Notes: generated from the sequence alone by a model not told the origin. 64,000 nt of DNA from Microbacterium sp. C5A9 (GCF_022627955.1 NZ_JABXGD010000001.1:638156-702155), one strand, 5' to 3'. Shown: positions 16,946 to 25,780, counted from the first letter of the stretch. Numbers and translations: made by a program.

Positions 16946-18325
16946 ATGAGCGGGCAGTCAGCACAAGGGTTCACCCCCACCGGAACCATCGCGACACCGG
17001 CGGATCGCCGTCGGGTCGTGTTCGCCACGGTCGTCGGGACCACCGTCGAGTGGTACGACTTCTTCATCTACGCCACGGCCGTCGGCCTGGTCTTCGGACA
17101 GCTGTTCTTCGAGCCGCTCGGCGCGAACAGCGCCATCATCGCCTTCGCGACGGTCGGAGTCAGCTTCCTCTTCCGTCCGCTCGGGGCGTTCCTCGCCGGT
17201 CACTACGGCGACAAGCTCGGGCGCAAGACCGTGCTCATGTGGACCCTGATCCTGATGGGCGCGGCGACCGCCCTCATCGGAATCCTCCCGACGTACGAGG
17301 CCATCGGCATCGCCGCGCCCATCATGCTCGTGCTCCTGCGCATCATCCAGGGCATCTCGGCCGGCGGCGAGTGGGGTGGAGCGGTGCTGATGGCCGTCGA
17401 GCACGCGCCCCGCACCAGGCGCGGCATCTTCGGCGCGTCCCCGCAGATCGGAGTGCCGCTCGGCCTGCTGCTGGCCTCGGGAGTGATGGCCCTCATGACC
17501 GCGATCGCGCCCGGCGACCAGTTCCTGCAGTGGGGATGGCGCATCCCGTTCCTGCTGAGCGTGGTGCTGATCCTCATCGGCTACTACGTGCGCCGCAAGG
17601 TCGAGGAGAGCCCTGTCTTCACCGAACTCGCCGAGCGCAAGGAGAAGGCGAAGATGCCGATCGTGCAGCTCTTCCGCAAGCACCTGCTGCTCGTGATCAT
17701 CGCCGCCTTCGTCTTCGCCGGCAACAACGCCGTCGGCTACATGACCACGGGCGGATACATCCAGGGCTATGCGACCAACCCCGAAGGACCGATCGGACTC
17801 GAGCGCGGACCCGTGCTGTGGGCCGTCGCCGGCTCTGCCGTGACCTGGCTCATCACGACGCTGATCGCCGGGTGGCTGTCGGATCGCATCGGGCGGCGCA
17901 CCACCTACATCATCGGCTGGATCATGCAGCTCGTCGGCGTGTTCACGCTCTTCCCGCTGGTCAACACGGGTCAGATCGGGATGCTCTTCGCGGGGCTCGC
18001 GATCCTCACCATCGGTCTCGGCTTCACCTACGGCCCGCAGGCCGCGCTGTACACCGAGCTCTTCCCCGCCAGCATCCGCTTCTCGGGCGTCTCGATCTCG
18101 TACGCGATCGGAGCGATCGCGGGCGGCGCCTTCGCCCCGACCATCGCGACCGCGATCGTGCAGGCGACCGGTTCGACGCAGGCGGTCACCTGGTACCTCG
18201 CGGGCATGACGGTGCTCGGCCTCGTCGCGACACTGCTGCTGCGCGACCGCTCCGGGATCCCCCTGGGGCCGGACCACGAGGACGAGCAGTCCGTGAGCCC
18301 GATCTACGGCCTGGCCAAGGCCTGA
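16946..18325 (+). CDS. MHS-family MFS transporter, probable (hydroxy)phenylacetate uptake
   Basis: This 459-residue protein is a metabolite:H+ symporter of the ProP/KgtP group with about 12 transmembrane helices. Marks of the group are VVGTTVEWYDFFIYATA near residue 35, GHYGDKLGRKTVL near residue 90 and SAGGEWGGAVLMAVEHAP near residue 145. It starts at ATG 16946 after GAAGGAG. It is divergent from the homoprotocatechuate operon and followed after 48 bases by an aromatic hydroxylase gene, so uptake of hydroxyphenylacetate or a related aromatic acid is inferred. A paralogue lies at 53883-55202. Confidence 0.9.
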   Translation: MSGQSAQGFTPTGTIATPADRRRVVFATVVGTTVEWYDFFIYATAVGLVFGQLFFEPLGANSAIIAFATVGVSFLFRPLGAFLAGHYGDKLGRKTVLMWTLILMGAATALIGILPTYEAIGIAAPIMLVLLRIIQGISAGGEWGGAVLMAVEHAPRTRRGIFGASPQIGVPLGLLLASGVMALMTAIAPGDQFLQWGWRIPFLLSVVLILIGYYVRRKVEESPVFTELAERKEKAKMPIVQLFRKHLLLVIIAAFVFAGNNAVGYMTTGGYIQGYATNPEGPIGLERGPVLWAVAGSAVTWLITTLIAGWLSDRIGRRTTYIIGWIMQLVGVFTLFPLVNTGQIGMLFAGLAILTIGLGFTYGPQAALYTELFPASIRFSGVSISYAIGAIAGGAFAPTIATAIVQATGSTQAVTWYLAGMTVLGLVATLLLRDRSGIPLGPDHEDEQSVSPIYGLAKA

Positions 18326-18373
18326 CGCCGACCCGGCACCCTCTCAGTCAGCACCCGGAAGGAATCGACGACG

Positions 18374-20245
18374 ATGCAGTTCCACCACCACGGTTACGTC
18401 TCGGGGGATCCGCGCGTGACGGATGCCGCCGGCCTCGGCGCGGATCGCCCCGCGGACCTCCCCGACGAGATCGACGTCCTCATCGTCGGATCCGGCCCGG
18501 CCGGGATGCTGCTCGCCGCGCAGCTGTCCCAGTACCCCGACGTCTCCACGCGCATCATCGAGAAGCGCGAGGGGCGGCTCGTGCTCGGTCAGGCCGACGG
18601 CATCCAACCGCGCAGCGTCGAGACCTTCCAGGCGTTCGGCTTCGCGGAGCGGATCATCGCCGAGGCGTACAACATCGGCTGGATGAACTTCTGGGGACCC
18701 GATCCCGAGCGGCCGGGTCAGATCGTGCGCACCTCGCGCACGGCCGACTACGCGTACGACATCTGCGAGTTCCCGCATCTGATCGTCAATCAGGCGCGCG
18801 TCCTCGACTACTTCGCCGAGGCCGCCGCCCACGGGCCCGGCCGCATCGCGCCCGACTACGGCGTGGAGTTCGTCGGGCTCACGGTGCAGCAGGACGGGGA
18901 GTACCCGGTCGAGGTCGCCGTCCGGTACTCGGCCGGGGAGCGCGCAGGGCAGGAGCGGACGATCCGCGCCAGATACGTCGTCGGGTGCGACGGTGCCCGC
19001 AGCGGTGTGCGTCAGGCGATCGGTCGCACCCACGTGGGGGCGAGCGCGGCGCACGCCTGGGGCGTGATGGACGTGCTCGTGAACACCGACTTCCCCGACT
19101 GGCGCACCAAGTGCGCCATCAACTCCGAGGCGGGGAACATCCTGCACATCCCGCGCGAGGGCGGCTACCTCAGCCGGATGTACATCGATCTCGGCGAGGT
19201 CGCGGAGGACGATGACCACCGCGTGCGGCAGACGCCGATCGACGAAATCATCCGCAAGGCGAACGCGATCCTCAGCCCCTACACGCTCGACGTGAAGGAG
19301 GTCGCCTGGCACAGCGTCTACGAGGTCGGCCACCGGGTCACCGACGGCTTCGACGATGTGAGCGACGGGTCGGGCCGCACACCGCGGGTGTTCCTCACGG
19401 GCGACGCCTGCCATACGCACAGCGCCAAGGCCGGGCAGGGCATGAACGTCTCGATGCAGGACGGCTTCAACCTCGGCTGGAAGCTCGGATCCGTGCTGAC
19501 CGGCCGGTCGCCGGAGACGCTGCTCGCGACCTACGGCGCCGAGCGGCGGCCGGTCGCCCAGCAGCTCATCGACTTCGATCGCGAGTGGTCGTCGCTCATG
19601 GCGCGCAAGCCGTCGGAGATCACCGATCCCACCGATCTGGCGACGTACTACCTGGCGACGGCGGAGTTCCCCTCTGGATTCATGACGCAGTACACCTCGT
19701 CGATGATCACGGGGACCGACGCGCACCAGGCGCTCGCCGCGGGGTTCCCCCTCGGCAAGCGCTTCAAGTCGGCGGAGGTCGTGCGAGTGGGCGACGGCAA
19801 CGTCATCCACCTGGGCCACCACGCGAAGGCCGACGGTCGTTGGCGCGTGTACGCGTTCGGCGGGCGTGACGGGGCGACGCTCGATGTCTGGGCCGAGCAG
19901 GCTGCTCCGGTGTTCGCGCGCTTCACTCCGGCGGATGCCGACGAGGATGCCGTGTTCGACGTGAAGGCGATCTACCAGCAGCCCTACGAAGAGGTCGAGG
20001 TCACCTCGGCTCCTGCGCTGTTCCAGCCGAAGACCGGGCCGCTCGGGCTCACCGACTGGGAGAAGGTCTATGCCGCAGGGCCGTCGAAGTGGACCGAGAC
20101 CGACATCTTCGAGGCGCGGGAGCTGTCGCGGGACGGCGTCGTGATCGTGGTGCGCCCCGACCAGTACGTCGCGGCGATCCTGCCGCTGGAGGCGACGGAC
20201 GACCTGGCCTCGTTCCTCGAGGGGGCGCTGCTGCCGGCATCCTGA
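18374..20245 (+). CDS. FAD-dependent aromatic hydroxylase, 3-hydroxybenzoate 4-monooxygenase (MobA)/phenol hydroxylase type
   Basis: The 623-residue protein is a single-component flavoprotein. The FAD Rossmann motif VLIVGSGPAGMLLA is at about 36-49, VGCDGARSGVR lies near residue 205 and VFLTGDACHTHSAKAGQGMN near residue 340 (the GD motif). A C-terminal thioredoxin-like domain of the phenol-hydroxylase group covers about 440-623. Relatives hydroxylate 3-hydroxybenzoate or phenols using NADPH and O2. Beside a homoprotocatechuate operon without hpaBC it may hydroxylate 3- or 4-hydroxyphenylacetate to homoprotocatechuate (inference). It is co-directional with the transporter, with GGAAGG upstream of the ATG. 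Confidence 0.85.
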   Translation: MQFHHHGYVSGDPRVTDAAGLGADRPADLPDEIDVLIVGSGPAGMLLAAQLSQYPDVSTRIIEKREGRLVLGQADGIQPRSVETFQAFGFAERIIAEAYNIGWMNFWGPDPERPGQIVRTSRTADYAYDICEFPHLIVNQARVLDYFAEAAAHGPGRIAPDYGVEFVGLTVQQDGEYPVEVAVRYSAGERAGQERTIRARYVVGCDGARSGVRQAIGRTHVGASAAHAWGVMDVLVNTDFPDWRTKCAINSEAGNILHIPREGGYLSRMYIDLGEVAEDDDHRVRQTPIDEIIRKANAILSPYTLDVKEVAWHSVYEVGHRVTDGFDDVSDGSGRTPRVFLTGDACHTHSAKAGQGMNVSMQDGFNLGWKLGSVLTGRSPETLLATYGAERRPVAQQLIDFDREWSSLMARKPSEITDPTDLATYYLATAEFPSGFMTQYTSSMITGTDAHQALAAGFPLGKRFKSAEVVRVGDGNVIHLGHHAKADGRWRVYAFGGRDGATLDVWAEQAAPVFARFTPADADEDAVFDVKAIYQQPYEEVEVTSAPALFQPKTGPLGLTDWEKVYAAGPSKWTETDIFEARELSRDGVVIVVRPDQYVAAILPLEATDDLASFLEGALLPAS

Positions 20246-20264
20246 GGGCCGCGCGGATCGCTCG

Positions 20265-20350
20265 CCCGTTCGGGAGGAGATCACGCGCTCGGGAGGGGGG
20301 ATCCGTGAGATTCGTCCTCCCCGAGACGCGGTTCTCCTCCCGAGCGCGGG
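20265..20350. repeat. Long imperfect palindrome built from four CTCGGGAGG units
   Basis: Two direct copies of (T/C)TCGGGAGG (20269-20277 and 20288-20296) are followed by two inverted copies (20316-20325 and 20336-20344). Outer arms CGTTCGGGAGGAGA (20267-20280) and TCTCCTCCCGAGCG (20333-20346) match at 13 of 14 positions; alternatively CGCGCTCGGGAGG (20284-20296) pairs perfectly with 20336-20348. It lies in the 226-base gap after the hydroxylase gene and could be a terminator or a dispersed palindromic element. The rest of the gap shows nothing recognisable. Confidence 0.7.
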
Positions 20351-20471
20351 GACGCGGCGACCCCGATCAGGAGAGACGCGCCGAACGGGGGAGAGGGCTC
20401 TGGCGGGTGTCGGAGGCTCCGCGTAGCCTGAGGGCCGATGGGCGCCGATGCCCGCGAACGAGGAGTGCGTG

Positions 20472-20852
20472 ATGACCTGGAAGATCGAGCTCATCTTCAT
20501 GCCGGTGACCGACGTCGACCGCTCGAAGGAGTTCTACACGAAGATCGGATTCACCCCCGACCACGATCAGGTGCCCTATGAGGGTCTGCGTTTCGTGCAG
20601 ATGACCCCGCCCGGTTCTGCCTGCTCGATCGCCTTCGGCACGGGACTCGAGATTCCCCTCGAGCCCGGTCAGCAGAAGACGATCCAGGTGGTGGTGCCGA
20701 ACGCCGAGGAGGCGAAGGCGCAGCTCGAGGCGGTCGGCGTGACGACGAAGGGTGTCGAAGACCTGGGCTGGGGCCGCTTCGTCTGGTTCGACGACCCCGA
20801 CGGCAACACCTGGACGCTTCAGGAGCTGCCGGACTACAGCACGCAGGCCTGA
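20472..20852 (+). CDS. VOC (glyoxalase/bleomycin-resistance-like) family protein
   Basis: This 126-residue single-domain protein has paired beta-alpha-beta-beta-beta units. The first starts WKIELIFMPVTDVDRSKEFY, typical of the fold, and the second ends WFDDPDGNTWTLQELP. Family members bind metals or small hydrophobic molecules and include glyoxalases, dioxygenases and antibiotic-binding proteins; no function can be picked here. ATG 20472 follows AGGAG by 6 bases; an in-frame GTG lies immediately before it and another start at 20448 is less likely. Confidence 0.85.
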   Translation: MTWKIELIFMPVTDVDRSKEFYTKIGFTPDHDQVPYEGLRFVQMTPPGSACSIAFGTGLEIPLEPGQQKTIQVVVPNAEEAKAQLEAVGVTTKGVEDLGWGRFVWFDDPDGNTWTLQELPDYSTQA

Positions 20853-20871
20853 TGCCGCGGGAGGCCGGAGC

Positions 20872-21306
20872 TCAGCGCGCGGAGATCACGCGCAGACCTT
20901 CCGGCGCTCCTTCGGGGAACAACACGCGGATGCCGGACACGACGTCGGCGACGGGCACCCAGCGAACAGGGCTGCCCTCATCGAGGATGCGGAGCTCCGC
21001 GTCGAGCGGCACGGCATCGAGCGCTGCGGACGACACGGCGAACACATGCGCGATCTCGTGACCGGGCGAGCCCTCGTACGTGAAGATGTTCTCCCACACG
21101 CCAAGGAGCTCCGCGGTCTCGAGCGTGACGCCGAGCTCTTCCATGAACTCCCGCCGCAGCGCTTCGGCCGCCGTCTCGCCGAACTCGATGCCCCCGCCGA
21201 TGGCGCGCAGGAAGTCGAGGCCACGCGAGTGATCATGACCCTCGAGCGCGAGGAGATGCCCGTCCTTCACGGGCAGACCGACGGCGATGTTGCGGATGGC
21301 TGGCAT
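20872..21306 (-). CDS. Nudix hydrolase
   Basis: The 144-residue protein contains a full Nudix box at about residues 38-60: GGGIEFGETAAEALRREF followed by MEELGV, matching G-x5-E-x7-R-E-x2-E-E-x-G. Such enzymes hydrolyse nucleoside diphosphates linked to other groups, using Mg2+; the substrate cannot be predicted. It lies 19 bases from the convergent VOC gene and 35 bases downstream of the phzF-like gene start region on the same strand, with which it may be transcribed. Confidence 0.88.
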   Translation of the reverse strand: MPAIRNIAVGLPVKDGHLLALEGHDHSRGLDFLRAIGGGIEFGETAAEALRREFMEELGVTLETAELLGVWENIFTYEGSPGHEIAHVFAVSSAALDAVPLDAELRILDEGSPVRWVPVADVVSGIRVLFPEGAPEGLRVISAR

Positions 21307-21341
21307 CTCGGAAGGCTAACCCACGTCCGACCGACGACTCC

Positions 21342-22196
21342 TCAGCCGATGCGCGTCGCCCCGCCGGAGACGACGATGCCGCCGGAGTCCGGGATCGTCA
21401 CCGTGAGCAGGCTCGGTCGCCGCACGTGTTCGCCCTGGTGGATGCGGACCGTCCGCTCCGGATGGCCCTGCTCGCGAAGGTAGGCGCCGACGGCCGCCGC
21501 GGCCGAGCCCGTGGCAGGGTCCTCGGTGATGCGTCCGACCGGGAACAGGTTCCGCGCGTCGAAGTCCGCAGCACCGACCTCGTGCAGCACCGTGACCGTG
21601 CCCGCCCAGCCCTGCTCGCGCATGAGGGCGGCGACATCTGCGGGGAAGAAGCGGAACTGGTCGAACACCTCGCGGTCTCGGATGACGATGATCGGATGCC
21701 AGTTGCCGGCGAACGCCTCCTTCACCGGGAGGCGCTCGTCGAGATCGGCGCGGGCGATGCCCAGGAGGGCGAGCAGTCGTTCGAGAACCGGGACGTCGAG
21801 ATCGCGGACCCGAGGTTCGACGCTCGTGAACGACACGGCGAGCCGTCCGTCGTCGTCGATCGCGGAGCGGAGCGCCACAGCACCCGCATCCGTGTCGAAG
21901 ACCACCTCGCCAGGCCCGTCGCGCTCGGCCAGGGCGACAGCCGCGGCCACTGTCGCGTGGCCGCAGAACGGCACCTCCGCCGCCGGCGACCAGTAGCGCA
22001 CCCGGTGGCGCGGGACCGAGGCATCCGCCGCCCGCCCGACGAGGAACGCGGTCTCGGAGTATCCGACCTCCGCCGCGATGCGCTGCATCTGCTCGTCGCT
22101 CATGCCGCCCGCGTCGAGCACGACCCCCGCGGGGTTCCCGCCCTCGGAGGTCGCTGCGAAGGCGCTGTAGCGCAGGACACCGGGGAGTTCCGTCAT
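21342..22196 (-). CDS. PhzF family isomerase
   Basis: The 284-residue protein has the two-half diaminopimelate-epimerase-like fold of PhzF. The opening GGNPAGVVLD (about 19-28), the conserved Glu in EVGYSETAFLV (about 43-53), PFCGHATVAAA (about 75-85) and the C-terminal DPATGSAAAAVGAYL match the family. PhzF proper isomerises a phenazine precursor, but most homologues outside phenazine clusters have unknown substrates, and no phenazine genes are here. It is followed on the same strand by the Nudix gene. Confidence 0.9.
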   Translation of the reverse strand: MTELPGVLRYSAFAATSEGGNPAGVVLDAGGMSDEQMQRIAAEVGYSETAFLVGRAADASVPRHRVRYWSPAAEVPFCGHATVAAAVALAERDGPGEVVFDTDAGAVALRSAIDDDGRLAVSFTSVEPRVRDLDVPVLERLLALLGIARADLDERLPVKEAFAGNWHPIIVIRDREVFDQFRFFPADVAALMREQGWAGTVTVLHEVGAADFDARNLFPVGRITEDPATGSAAAAVGAYLREQGHPERTVRIHQGEHVRRPSLLTVTIPDSGGIVVSGGATRIG

Positions 22197-22223
22197 GACG
22201 AGGAGCCTACCGAGCGCGAGGAG

Positions 22224-23873
22224 TCACGAGTTCACCCGGATGATCTCCTGCTGGTACGGCGCGATGACGTCGCCCGAGATGCGCAGGTCGAGCAGCAGGA
22301 AACGCCGTGTCGAGGCATCCTCGTGCGCCCAGCTGGCCAGTCGATCCAGGTCGGCGAGGGTCTTCACGACGACGCCCTCCGCGCCGACGGCGGCGCCGAA
22401 CGCGGCGAAGTCGACCTCCGGGATCCGCATCGGGCCCTCCGCGAGGCCCTTCAGGCCGTAGAGGTTGACCTCGGCACCGTAGGCGGCGTCGTTCCAGATC
22501 ACGGCGATACCTCGGCCCTGCGCGGCCCGGACGGCGGATTCGAGGTCGGCGATCGCCATGAGCCCGCCGCCGTCACCCGAGGTCAGCACGACGGTGGAGT
22601 CGCGGCGGGCGAGAGCCGCGCCGACCACGCTCGGCCAGCCCTGTCCGATCGACTGGAACGCGGTGCCGACCATCATCATCCTGTCGGGAGCCTCGACCGG
22701 CCAGTACATGTTCGCCCAGCCGATGAAGTGCCCGCCGTCCGAGACGACGACGCGATCGCTCGGCAGGAGCTCGGCGATGCGCCGTGCGGCCGAACGGGGA
22801 TCGAGACGACCGTCGGGGGCGAGGTCGTCGCCGGACTCGTACACGCGTGCGGCCGCGACGTCGACGGATTCGCGCCAGGGCGCCGACGATGGCGCGGAGC
22901 CGACCCGCGCGACGAGCTCCTCGGCGGCGAGGCGAGCGTCCGCGCGGACGAAGCCGCCGACATGGGGGTGGGTCGCCGCCGGAGCGATGTCGATCTGGAA
23001 CACGCGCGTGCCCGGGGCGAACAGCTCGCCGAACCGCATCGTGAACTGGTTGAGCGAGGCGCCGAAGACGACCGCGACGTCGGCGGTGCGGATCAGTTCC
23101 ATGGCGCCGTCGGCGCCGAAGCCGCCCGCGACACCGAGGTCGTACCGGGCATCGGGGAAGACTCCGCGGCCGAGCGCGGACGACGCGGTCAGGGCTCCGG
23201 TCAGGCGGGCGAGCTCGCCGAGTGCGTCACCGGCGCCGGCCAGCCAGGCGCCGCGACCGGCGAGAAGGACCGGGCGGGATGCTCCGGCCAGCGCCGCGGC
23301 GATCTCATCCAGCGTGCCCTCGACGAACTCGCCGCGGAGAGCGAGCGGCGCGGGAAGGCGCGGCATCGGCGCCTCGGGCACCGCCCCCGCGTCGAGCGAC
23401 GCCACGTCGTAGGGGATGGCCAGCACGACGGGCACGCGGTAGGTCAGCGCGTGCTCGATCGCGATCACGGTGGTCGCGGCGGCATCGGCGCGACCGACGG
23501 TATAGGTGCGGGCGCCGACGGCGGAGGCGAGGGCGATCTGGTCGACGTCCCACGGGCGAGGTCCCGAGGTCGGCTCGTCGCCCACCACGAGCACGAGCGG
23601 CACGTGCGCCTGCACGGCCTCGGCGAGAGCCGTGAGCGTGTTGGTGAAGCCCGCGCCGTACGTCGAGGTGCCGGCGGCGATGCGTCCGGATGCCCGGAAG
23701 TGCGCGTCGGCCGCGACGACCGCGCCCTGCTCATGGCGCACGGCGGTGAAGACCGCATCCGTCTGAGTCTCGATCGCGTCGAGGAAGTAGGCGTTGCCGT
23801 TGCCCATCACGCCGAAGACGGCGTCGATGTGCTGGGCGAGGGTGAGCGCGACGTGCGCGGAGACGGTGGGCAT
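22224..23873 (-). CDS. Thiamine diphosphate-dependent enzyme, acetolactate-synthase-like
   Basis: This 549-residue protein has the three-domain ThDP layout: N-terminal PYR domain with the activating Glu in VRHEQGA (E48), a middle domain, and a C-terminal PP domain with the Mg-ThDP motif SGDGGGLMAIADLE followed by IAVIWNDAAYG. Relatives decarboxylate 2-oxoacids or join them (acetolactate synthase, benzoylformate decarboxylase). There is no regulatory small subunit or ketol-acid reductoisomerase beside it, so a catabolic decarboxylase or ligase is as likely as acetolactate synthase. ATG 23873 gives the normal length; an upstream frame to 23969 lacks homology-like sequence. Confidence 0.83.
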   Translation of the reverse strand: MPTVSAHVALTLAQHIDAVFGVMGNGNAYFLDAIETQTDAVFTAVRHEQGAVVAADAHFRASGRIAAGTSTYGAGFTNTLTALAEAVQAHVPLVLVVGDEPTSGPRPWDVDQIALASAVGARTYTVGRADAAATTVIAIEHALTYRVPVVLAIPYDVASLDAGAVPEAPMPRLPAPLALRGEFVEGTLDEIAAALAGASRPVLLAGRGAWLAGAGDALGELARLTGALTASSALGRGVFPDARYDLGVAGGFGADGAMELIRTADVAVVFGASLNQFTMRFGELFAPGTRVFQIDIAPAATHPHVGGFVRADARLAAEELVARVGSAPSSAPWRESVDVAAARVYESGDDLAPDGRLDPRSAARRIAELLPSDRVVVSDGGHFIGWANMYWPVEAPDRMMMVGTAFQSIGQGWPSVVGAALARRDSTVVLTSGDGGGLMAIADLESAVRAAQGRGIAVIWNDAAYGAEVNLYGLKGLAEGPMRIPEVDFAAFGAAVGAEGVVVKTLADLDRLASWAHEDASTRRFLLLDLRISGDVIAPYQQEIIRVNS

Positions 23874-24076
23874 GCGAAAGCCTCTCGAGACAGGGACGGA
23901 GAACGTGCGATTCCGTATGTGTCTCGCCCCGCCTCGTCGTGGGGTGCTTCGTGCCTCTTTTTCAGGCACCGGCGGCAGTGAGCGCCGGACGAGTCGATCC
24001 TACCGCCGCGGTGGCCGTCGCGGCTCCGTCTCGCGCACGTAACACCGCCGAAACGGTGACAGGGAAACATGCGGAC

Positions 24077-25780
24077 ATGGAGTCGCTGTTCAACGGATAC
24101 ACCTCGCGTCGATCACCCCGGCGGGCGGGTGCTGCTCCGTGGGACGAGATGTTCCCCGCAGACGCGGCTCCCGGAGGCGAGGGCGTCCGCCTCCCGTACC
24201 GGGACATGTACCCCGCGCTCGCCGGAATGGACGATGCGGAGCTCCGGGCGCGCACGGATGCTCTCGCGAGCTCGTATCTGGCGCAGGGCGTGACCTTCGA
24301 CTTCGCCGGCGAAGAGCGCCCCTTCCCGCTGGACGTGGTGCCGCGTGTGCTCGCGGCCGACGACTGGGCCTACGTCGAGTCCGGGGTGAAGCAGCGCGTC
24401 CGCGCGTTGGAGGCCTTTCTGGCCGACGTGTACGGTCCGCAGCTCGCCGTGCAGGACGGGGTGATCCCCGCGTCGCTGATCAGCTCGTCGTCGCACTTCC
24501 ACCGTCAGGCGGCGGGGATCGTGGGGGCGAACGGCGTCCGCATCCATGTCGCCGGCATCGATGTCATCCGCGATGAGGCGGGAGCGTGGCGGGTTCTCGA
24601 AGACAACGTGCGCGTGCCGAGCGGCGTCAGCTACGTGCTCGCGAATCGTCGGGTGATGGCGCAGACCCTGCCCGAGCTGTTCACGAGCCTGCGCGTGCGG
24701 CCCGTCGTCGACTACCCGGGGCGACTGCTGCAGGCCCTGCGTGCGGCGGCGCCCGCGGGCGTCGACGACCCGACGGTCGTCGTGCTCACGCCCGGCGTGC
24801 ACAACTCGGCGTATTACGAGCACACCCTGCTGGCGCGCATGATGGGGATCGAGCTGGTCGAGGGGCGCGACCTGTTCTGCTCCGGCGGGCGGGTGTGGAT
24901 GCACACGACCGCCGGCCCCACGCGGGTCGACGTGATCTACCGGAGGGTCGACGACGAGTTCCTCGATCCGCAGCAGTTCCGTCCGGACTCGGTGCTCGGC
25001 GCCCCCGGGTTGATGCTCGCCGCCCGGCTCGGGAACGTCACCCTGGCCAACGCGGTCGGCAACGGCGTCGCCGACGACAAGCTCGTGTACACGTACGTGC
25101 CCGACCTCATCCGCTACTACCTGGGGGAGGAGCCGGTGCTCCCGAACGTCGACACCTGGCGCCTCGAAGAGCCGAACGCGCTCGAGGAGGTCCTCGATCG
25201 GCTCGACGAGCTCGTCGTGAAGCCCGTCGACGGCTCGGGCGGCAAAGGACTCGTCGTGGGGCCCGATGCGTCACGCGAGACGCTGGAGGAGCTCCGCAAG
25301 ACTCTGCTCGCGGACCCGCGGGGATGGATCGCGCAGCCGGTCGTGCAGCTCTCGACGATTCCCACGCTCGTCGAAGACGGGTTCCGCCCTCGGCACGTCG
25401 ACCTGCGGCCCTTCGCGGTCAACGACGGGCAGGACATCTGGGTGCTGCCGGGTGGGCTCACCAGGGTCGCGCTGCCCGAGGGTCAGTTGGTCGTGAACTC
25501 GAGTCAGGGCGGCGGGTCGAAGGACACCTGGGTGCTGGACCCGTCGCTGTTCACCGGGCCCACCACGACCGTGACCGGCGAGCCCGATCCGGCGGCCGAC
25601 GAGGTGTCGATCGCGACCGGAGCGATCGCGATCGTGTCGACGCCGCGCGAGGAGCCGCATCAGCCCTTCCTCTCATCGCCGCAGGACGAGGACCTCGAGC
25701 TGCGTCACCACCAGCAGCAACAGCAGCAGCAACAACAACGGCAGCAGCGGCAGGACGAGCGCGGAGGTGCGACATGCTGA
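24077..25780 (+). CDS. Circularly permuted ATP-grasp protein with polyglutamine tail
   Basis: The 567-residue protein matches the circularly permuted ATP-grasp (DUF404/DUF407) family: VRIHVAGIDVIRDEAG and RVLEDNVRVPSGVSYV around residues 155-190, VVLTPGVHNSAYYEH near residue 235, VVKPVDGSGGKGLVVG near residue 380 and NSSQGGGSKDTWVL near residue 475. Such proteins are predicted peptide-bond-forming ligases. It is the first gene of the trio with alpha-E and transglutaminase-like genes. The C-terminus is odd: nine glutamines in a row (Q546-Q554) followed by RQQRQ, coded by mixed CAG and CAA. ATG 24077 is chosen by family start; the frame is open upstream to 23939. Confidence 0.88.
   Translation: MESLFNGYTSRRSPRRAGAAPWDEMFPADAAPGGEGVRLPYRDMYPALAGMDDAELRARTDALASSYLAQGVTFDFAGEERPFPLDVVPRVLAADDWAYVESGVKQRVRALEAFLADVYGPQLAVQDGVIPASLISSSSHFHRQAAGIVGANGVRIHVAGIDVIRDEAGAWRVLEDNVRVPSGVSYVLANRRVMAQTLPELFTSLRVRPVVDYPGRLLQALRAAAPAGVDDPTVVVLTPGVHNSAYYEHTLLARMMGIELVEGRDLFCSGGRVWMHTTAGPTRVDVIYRRVDDEFLDPQQFRPDSVLGAPGLMLAARLGNVTLANAVGNGVADDKLVYTYVPDLIRYYLGEEPVLPNVDTWRLEEPNALEEVLDRLDELVVKPVDGSGGKGLVVGPDASRETLEELRKTLLADPRGWIAQPVVQLSTIPTLVEDGFRPRHVDLRPFAVNDGQDIWVLPGGLTRVALPEGQLVVNSSQGGGSKDTWVLDPSLFTGPTTTVTGEPDPAADEVSIATGAIAIVSTPREEPHQPFLSSPQDEDLELRHHQQQQQQQQQRQQRQDERGGATC
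25712..25753 (+). repeat. CAG/CAA tract coding a polyglutamine tail
   Basis: Nine glutamine codons (25712-25738: CAG CAG CAA CAG CAG CAG CAA CAA CAA) are followed by CGG CAG CAG CGG CAG. The mixture of codons suggests the glutamines are kept at protein level and are not only the result of slippage. Confidence 0.9.

Noticed and set aside
15415..19215. 1266-codon plus-strand open frame
   Set aside because: It crosses hpaG (antisense), the divergent promoter, the MHS transporter and part of the hydroxylase in a wrong frame; not a gene.
23951..23969. GTGCCT-7-AGGCAC hairpin with T-run upstream of the ATP-grasp gene
   Set aside because: The T-run is in the loop, not after the stem, and there is no gene ending just before it; its role is too uncertain to annotate.
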